Made by a program: the position numbers and the translations under genes. Shown one piece after another: positions 5,807 through 10,102 of a stretch of 10,102 bases of DNA. The notes under the pieces were generated by a model, which saw only the letters and a list, made by a program, of their open reading frames with translations, had not been told where the DNA came from and ran no database searches. The DNA lies in NCBI GenBank assembly GCA_947487925.1, contig CANLCA010000056.1:1-10102 (forward strand). Direction: 5' to 3'. Origin of the DNA: Verrucomicrobiales bacterium. Lineage in GTDB: Bacteria; Verrucomicrobiota; Verrucomicrobiia; Limisphaerales; F1-80-MAGS106. How positions within the stretch are numbered: the stretch's first letter is position 1; the number at the start of each line of letters is the position of its first letter.

Positions 5807-8464
5807 ATGGCAGAAGAACCTCAATTAACGCCGATGATGGTGCAGTATCGCCGGATAAAAGGCGAGCTTCCGCCCGATGCGCTCCTGCTGTTTCGTCTGG
5901 GTGATTTCTACGAATTGTTCTTCGAGGATGCCCAGACGGGTTGCCAAATTTTGAATGTGGCCTTGACCAAGCGAGGCCTCGTGCCGATGTGCGGCATTCC
6001 TTACCACGCTGCCGGGGCTTATATCGCGCGCATCCTCAAGGCGGGCCGGAAGGTCGCGATTTGCGATCAGATTGAGGAAGCGCGACCCGGGAAGCTGGTC
6101 AAACGCGAAGTCACTCAGGTCCTCAGCCCGGGCACCCATTTCGATGAGCGCCTGCTCAACGCCACCCAAAGCAACTATCTCGTCGCCATTTGCGCGTCCG
6201 GCAGCCATTATGGACTGGCGGTTGTGGAGTTGACGACCGCGGAATTTAAAGCCACGGAACTCGAAAGCGACTCAGCCTTGGCGATGGAGCTCGACAGGCT
6301 CCGCCCGGCTGAGGTGGTTTGCCCTTCTGAAGCAGGTTCCCTCAGGACCTTCCTGGCTTCGAAGTTCAAACACATCACGGGCTACGACGACTGGGTTTTC
6401 GCTCCCGAAACCGCCCAATTTACAATGCGAGAACATTTCAAGGTGGCTTCCCTGGACGGTTTGGGGCTCCGGGGTCGAAGCCTCGCTGTGGGGGCTGCCG
6501 GAGGCGTGCTGCAGTACCTCTCCCAGAGCCTCCGTCGCGACGTGTCCCACCTCAGGCGCTTTCAGTTCTATCACGCCTCCGATTACCTCGTCCTGGACAC
6601 GGTCACGGTCAGGAACCTCGAGGTCATCGAACCCCTCCACCGAGACGCGGCCCGGGACGGCTCGCTCTTCGGCGCCCTCAACAGAACTTCCACCCCCATG
6701 GGCGCTCGCCGCCTGCGCGACTGGCTCTCAAGGCCTCTCGCCCAGGTCGAGGCCATTCGACGGCGGCAGGAAGCGGTCGAGAGTTTCATCGGCCGCGCGC
6801 CCGTCCTGGAACAGTTTCGATCCGGCCTAGGCGAAGTCCGGGATTTGGAGCGAACCCTGGGTCGGCTGAGCATCGGCTCCGGCAACGGGCGCGACCTGGT
6901 TTCGCTCCGCTCGGCGCTTGAGCAGCTGCCTCCGCTGCGCGCCCTTCTGAAACAGTTCCCCCAACGCTCCCCGGACTCCACAACACTCCCGCTGCTGAAC
7001 GGTTCGATCCTGGATGTGGCGCATGCGGACAACGGAGCTCTCGGGGAATCACCCTCCAAGGCCTCGCTTATCGAAGAATTGGAGGGGCAGATCACCGAGG
7101 TGCCCGAACTCGTCGACCTGATCCGGCGCGGACTGGTCGATGCGCCGCCGCTCACGGTGAAAGAAGGCGGCCTGATCCGGGATGGTTTCGATTCCCCGCT
7201 GGACGAGTTGCGCCGCGCTGGCAGCGAAGGAAAGGATTGGATCGCGCGGCTTCAGCAACAGGAGATCGAGTCTACTGGGATCCCGTCACTCAAGGTTCGG
7301 TTCAATTCCGTGTTTGGCTATTACATCGAAGTGACCAAAGCGAACCTTGATAAGGTTCCGCCCTCGTATATCCGCAAGCAAACCATCGCCAATGGCGAAC
7401 GTTTCATCACCCCTGAACTGAAGGAAATGGAGGGAAAAATCCTCGGAGCGGAGGAGCGCTCGGTCAAGCTCGAGTATGAGCTCTTCCAAACAATCCGCGA
7501 AAAAGTGCTGGTCGAAGTCCCAGGAATCCAGCAAACCGCGGCCGCCCTGGCCCAGCTTGACGTGCTGGCTGCGTTTGCCGAAACCGCTCGGCTCGGCAAT
7601 TACTGCCGCCCCTTGGTGGGTGCTGAAGCGATGCTGCAGATCGACGAGGGCCGGCATCCTGTGCTCGATCAATCCTTCCTGGATGAGAAGTTTGTTCCGA
7701 ATGACACTCAACTTGACGGTGCGAACCGCCAAATCGCGATCATCACCGGCCCGAATATGGCTGGGAAAAGCACTTTCATCAGGCAGGTCGCTCTGCTCAC
7801 ACTCATGGCCCACGCCGGGTGCTTCGTGCCCGCCACAAAAGCGCGAATCGATCTCGTGGACCGTATCTTCACACGCATCGGCGCCAGCGACGATCTCTCT
7901 CGCGGGCAGTCGACTTTCATGGTGGAAATGAGCGAGACGGCCAACATTCTCAACAGCGCCACGCAGAGAAGCCTTGTCATCCTGGACGAGGTGGGGCGCG
8001 GCACCAGCACTTTCGATGGCCTGAGCCTCGCGTGGTCGATCGTCGAGCACCTGCATAACCAGATAGGCGCCAAGACGCTTTTCGCCACGCACTATCATGA
8101 GCTCACCGAGCTCGCCGGGCGTTTGCCACGGGTTCGAAATTTCAACGTTGCGGTGAGGGAATGGAACGATCAAATCATCTTCCTGCGGAAGATCGTGGAG
8201 GGCGGCTCCGACAAGAGCTACGGCATCCAGGTGGCGCGCCTGGCTGGCGTACCGCATTCCGTCCTGGACCGGGCCAGGGAAATATTGCGCAACCTCGAGG
8301 AAGCGGAACTGACACCCGAAGGACAACCCCGTGCCACTGCCCGGCATCGCGCCGAGAGGGAGAGGCTAAAACGACTCACCCCCACCTCGCAGATGGACCT
8401 CTTCTCCCTGGGCGAATACCAAACACCGCTTAGACAACCCACGAATGAACCCGCACTCTCCTAG
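5807..8464 (+). CDS. mutS: DNA mismatch repair protein MutS
   Basis: An 885-residue MutS (E. coli 853). It binds base mismatches and small loops and, with ATP and MutL, starts mismatch repair. TPMMVQYRRIK opens the mismatch-binding domain, and LGDFYELF carries the Phe34-X-Glu36 wedge that contacts the mispaired base. TKRGLVPMCGIPYHA follows. The connector and lever regions span roughly 125-570, with the clamp around EGGLIRDGFDSPLDELR (about 452-468). The ATPase has Walker A GPNMAGKS (648-655; Ala where E. coli has Gly), signature SDDLSRGQST (694-703) and Walker B LDEVGRGTS with Asp727-Glu728. The C-terminus holds QMDLF (862-866), a good sliding-clamp binding motif. Extra length falls partly in the core near 385-420. 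The frame is open back to 5729, but 5807 (MAEEPQLTP) fits the family start. It overlaps the next gene by 20 bases. Confidence 0.98.
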   Translation: MAEEPQLTPMMVQYRRIKGELPPDALLLFRLGDFYELFFEDAQTGCQILNVALTKRGLVPMCGIPYHAAGAYIARILKAGRKVAICDQIEEARPGKLVKREVTQVLSPGTHFDERLLNATQSNYLVAICASGSHYGLAVVELTTAEFKATELESDSALAMELDRLRPAEVVCPSEAGSLRTFLASKFKHITGYDDWVFAPETAQFTMREHFKVASLDGLGLRGRSLAVGAAGGVLQYLSQSLRRDVSHLRRFQFYHASDYLVLDTVTVRNLEVIEPLHRDAARDGSLFGALNRTSTPMGARRLRDWLSRPLAQVEAIRRRQEAVESFIGRAPVLEQFRSGLGEVRDLERTLGRLSIGSGNGRDLVSLRSALEQLPPLRALLKQFPQRSPDSTTLPLLNGSILDVAHADNGALGESPSKASLIEELEGQITEVPELVDLIRRGLVDAPPLTVKEGGLIRDGFDSPLDELRRAGSEGKDWIARLQQQEIESTGIPSLKVRFNSVFGYYIEVTKANLDKVPPSYIRKQTIANGERFITPELKEMEGKILGAEERSVKLEYELFQTIREKVLVEVPGIQQTAAALAQLDVLAAFAETARLGNYCRPLVGAEAMLQIDEGRHPVLDQSFLDEKFVPNDTQLDGANRQIAIITGPNMAGKSTFIRQVALLTLMAHAGCFVPATKARIDLVDRIFTRIGASDDLSRGQSTFMVEMSETANILNSATQRSLVILDEVGRGTSTFDGLSLAWSIVEHLHNQIGAKTLFATHYHELTELAGRLPRVRNFNVAVREWNDQIIFLRKIVEGGSDKSYGIQVARLAGVPHSVLDRAREILRNLEEAELTPEGQPRATARHRAERERLKRLTPTSQMDLFSLGEYQTPLRQPTNEPALS

Positions 8465-10028
8465 TTTCTTCGTGACGGGCGGCACGCTCCGCCCCGAAGC
8501 TTCGTGCTACGTCGAGCGCAGGGCCGACCATGAATTGATGGAGGGCCTGCTCCATGGCGATTTTTGCTACGTTCTGACGTCCCGCCAGATGGGCAAGTCC
8601 TCCCTCATGAGCCGCGCCGCCGCCCGCCTTCGCGCTGCCCATGTTCATGTGGTCACCCTCGACCTCACCGCGATCGGTCAAAATCTGACCAGCGAACAAT
8701 GGTACGATGGCCTGACCCTGCACATGGCGCGCCAGTTGGGGTTGGAGGAGCAAGTGGAGTTGTTCTGGAAAGCCAGCGAACGCTTCGGAGGGTTGCAACG
8801 CACGATGGCCGCCTTGCAACAAGTGATGCTCCCACAGGTCGGCCAGGCCTCCAAAACAGCCGCCATCCCCTCGCCCCCCGGAGCGAGCCTCCAAAATCAG
8901 GTGGTGATTTTTATCGATGAGATCGACGTCGTCCGAAGCCTCCCATTTTCCACCGACGAATTTTTTGCCGCGATTCGCGGGTGTTACAACCGCAGGCCAG
9001 TCGAGCCGGACCTGGAGCGGTTGACTTTTTGTTTGCTGGGGACTGCTTCTCCCGCGGATCTAATCCGGGATGCGAGAACCACCCCTTTTCACATTGGACG
9101 CCGGATCGAGATCACGGATTTCACTCCGGAGGAGGCGGCTCCTTTGATCGATGGGCTGGCTCTTTCGGGGGGCGCTTCCCGATCAAGCCCGGCGAGAGCG
9201 CTCGAGCTTTTCGACCGGATCATGCTTTGGACCAACGGACATCCTTATCTCACCCAACGCCTGTGTTTGGCTGCGTCCGAGGTGCTGCCGCTATCCCCGG
9301 ACACCCCCGCAAACATCCTGATCGACACGCTCTGTGATCAGACCTTCCTCGCTCCGCGCGCGCGCGAACTCGATGACAACCTCCTCTTTGTTCGAGAACG
9401 CATGCTTCGGGGCGGCGGCGACCCCACCAGGAGGCTCTGCCTGTACGAGGAAATCCTCAGCGGGAAAGCGGTGCGCGATAACGACGCTGATGAAGTGATC
9501 GACCAGCTTCGCCTTGCGGGGATTGTGCGATCGGAGGATGGCAATCTCCAAGTGCGCAACAGGATTTATCACGAAGTCTTCGACGACACATGGACGGAGG
9601 CCAATCTGCCTTTCGGCGAGCTTGAAAAGCCTGGCGGCGAAAGGGTTCGGCTGAAAAACAACTGCTTCATCGGACGCGCCTCCCTGAATGACGTGATCCT
9701 GCTCGACGACAAAGTCTCCCGTCGGCATGCGCAAATCCAGATGCATTCTACCGGAGAATACACGATCCAGGACCTCGGCAGCAGCAATGGCACTTTCCTG
9801 AACGAACGTCCACTCGACCAACCCGTGGTGCTCGAGGATGGCGCACTCATCGATGTGGGACCTTTTCGCCTTGTTTTCCACCAGGTGCGAAAGCCTGCCT
9901 CAAGCACCTTGCTCGAAGGCGTCACCGGTTTCATCCAAAAGACTTCCACCACTTTCACCAAGCTCAATGAACCGCCTTCCGAGAACAGCCCCAAGCCTAG
10001 CGTCAGTCCTGATGCACCGTTGATATGA
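8445..10028 (+). CDS. AAA-like NTPase (AAA_35 type) fused to a C-terminal FHA domain
   Basis: A 527-residue soluble protein. Residues about 5-300 match the AAA-like family (AAA_35) common in cyanobacteria: YVERRADHELMEGL, then GDFCYVLTSRQMGKSSLM (39-55). The latter is an atypical P-loop in which Thr45 stands where Walker A normally has Gly, while Gly50-Lys51-Ser52 is kept. DLTAIGQN (73-80), Walker B VIFIDEID (154-161), FFAAIRGCYNRR and LLGTASPADLI follow. A Pro/Ala linker (137-150) precedes Walker B. After a helical region (about 300-390) comes an FHA domain (about 400-480): IGR (409-411), SRRHA (425-429), DLGSSNGTF (443-451), the phosphothreonine-binding residues. The tail (481-527) is Ser/Thr/Pro-rich and could itself be phosphorylated. 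This suggests a nucleotide-dependent signalling switch tied to Ser/Thr kinases; the target is unknown. The start overlaps mutS by 20 bases, suggesting coupled translation. A link to repair is unproven. Confidence 0.9.
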   Translation: MNPHSPSFFVTGGTLRPEASCYVERRADHELMEGLLHGDFCYVLTSRQMGKSSLMSRAAARLRAAHVHVVTLDLTAIGQNLTSEQWYDGLTLHMARQLGLEEQVELFWKASERFGGLQRTMAALQQVMLPQVGQASKTAAIPSPPGASLQNQVVIFIDEIDVVRSLPFSTDEFFAAIRGCYNRRPVEPDLERLTFCLLGTASPADLIRDARTTPFHIGRRIEITDFTPEEAAPLIDGLALSGGASRSSPARALELFDRIMLWTNGHPYLTQRLCLAASEVLPLSPDTPANILIDTLCDQTFLAPRARELDDNLLFVRERMLRGGGDPTRRLCLYEEILSGKAVRDNDADEVIDQLRLAGIVRSEDGNLQVRNRIYHEVFDDTWTEANLPFGELEKPGGERVRLKNNCFIGRASLNDVILLDDKVSRRHAQIQMHSTGEYTIQDLGSSNGTFLNERPLDQPVVLEDGALIDVGPFRLVFHQVRKPASSTLLEGVTGFIQKTSTTFTKLNEPPSENSPKPSVSPDAPLI

Positions 10029-10102
10029 TGGCCTCACCAACCCGGAATCCAGGGCAGGACCAGAGGTCGCGGCCCCCGTCGGTTGGGCGTATCTTCGAGA
10101 AA
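10025..10102 (+). CDS. Start of a further gene, cut by the window end (unknown product)
   Basis: An ATG at 10025 overlaps the stop of the preceding gene as ATGA (10025-10028), the usual arrangement of translationally coupled genes. The frame stays open for all 26 codons to the window edge (MMASPTRNPGQDQ, a hydrophilic Arg/Pro-rich stretch, then VGRIFEK). The visible part looks like a disordered N-terminus and has no diagnostic motif. A second ATG at 10028 is an alternative start. The product cannot be named; given the FHA neighbour, a kinase or other signalling protein would be reasonable, but this is only a guess. Confidence 0.5.
   Translation, partial: MMASPTRNPGQDQRSRPPSVGRIFEK

Noticed and set aside
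7286..8347. 353-codon frame antisense to mutS
   Set aside because: It lies wholly opposite conserved MutS ATPase coding sequence and shows no domain; it is a shadow of codon bias.

Overview
The window is GC-rich, gene-dense chromosomal DNA from what is most likely a member of the Verrucomicrobia (Pedosphaera/Limisphaera-like), or less likely the related Lentisphaerae or Planctomycetes. The main clue is three separate genes for short-leader prepilin-like proteins that share a near-identical N-terminal FTLIELLVVIAII segment, two of them with a C-terminal H-X9-DG motif. Such families are heavily expanded in those phyla. A glycine-rich single-RRM protein and an AAA-like/FHA fusion fit the same picture. 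Most start codons have no convincing Shine-Dalgarno sequence in front of them. The assignment is by inspection only.

Layout: 1-505 holds no gene I can support. 506-1294 (+) is a divergent pseudopilin. 1474-2250 (+) is a class I SAM-dependent methyltransferase. A 519-base gap follows. 2770-2928 (+) is a 52-residue peptide with a textbook double-glycine (bacteriocin-type) leader and a Ser/Gly/Arg hexapeptide-repeat core. It is closed by a very strong intrinsic terminator (2990-3026). 3146-3970 (+) is a second pseudopilin. It converges on a minus-strand RRM RNA-binding protein (4071-4406), which has its own terminator (4017-4048). A 374-base gap with a large imperfect hairpin separates that gene from a third pseudopilin (4781-5590, minus), a close paralogue of the second. 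From a divergent intergenic region, the plus strand then carries mutS (5807-8464). Overlapping its end is a 527-residue AAA-like NTPase with a C-terminal FHA domain (8445-10028), and an ATGA overlap leads into a further reading frame (10025-) that runs out of the window.

How the genes fit together: the mutS, AAA-FHA and downstream frames overlap and look like one translationally coupled unit. The pseudopilins are scattered single genes, not a secretion operon. The most unusual item is the small double-glycine peptide gene. It is too short for usual gene-calling cutoffs, overlaps a spurious longer frame, and has no transporter-peptidase or modification enzyme beside it. It is the best candidate here for something undescribed: an orphan exported or modified peptide whose export machinery would have to be encoded elsewhere.
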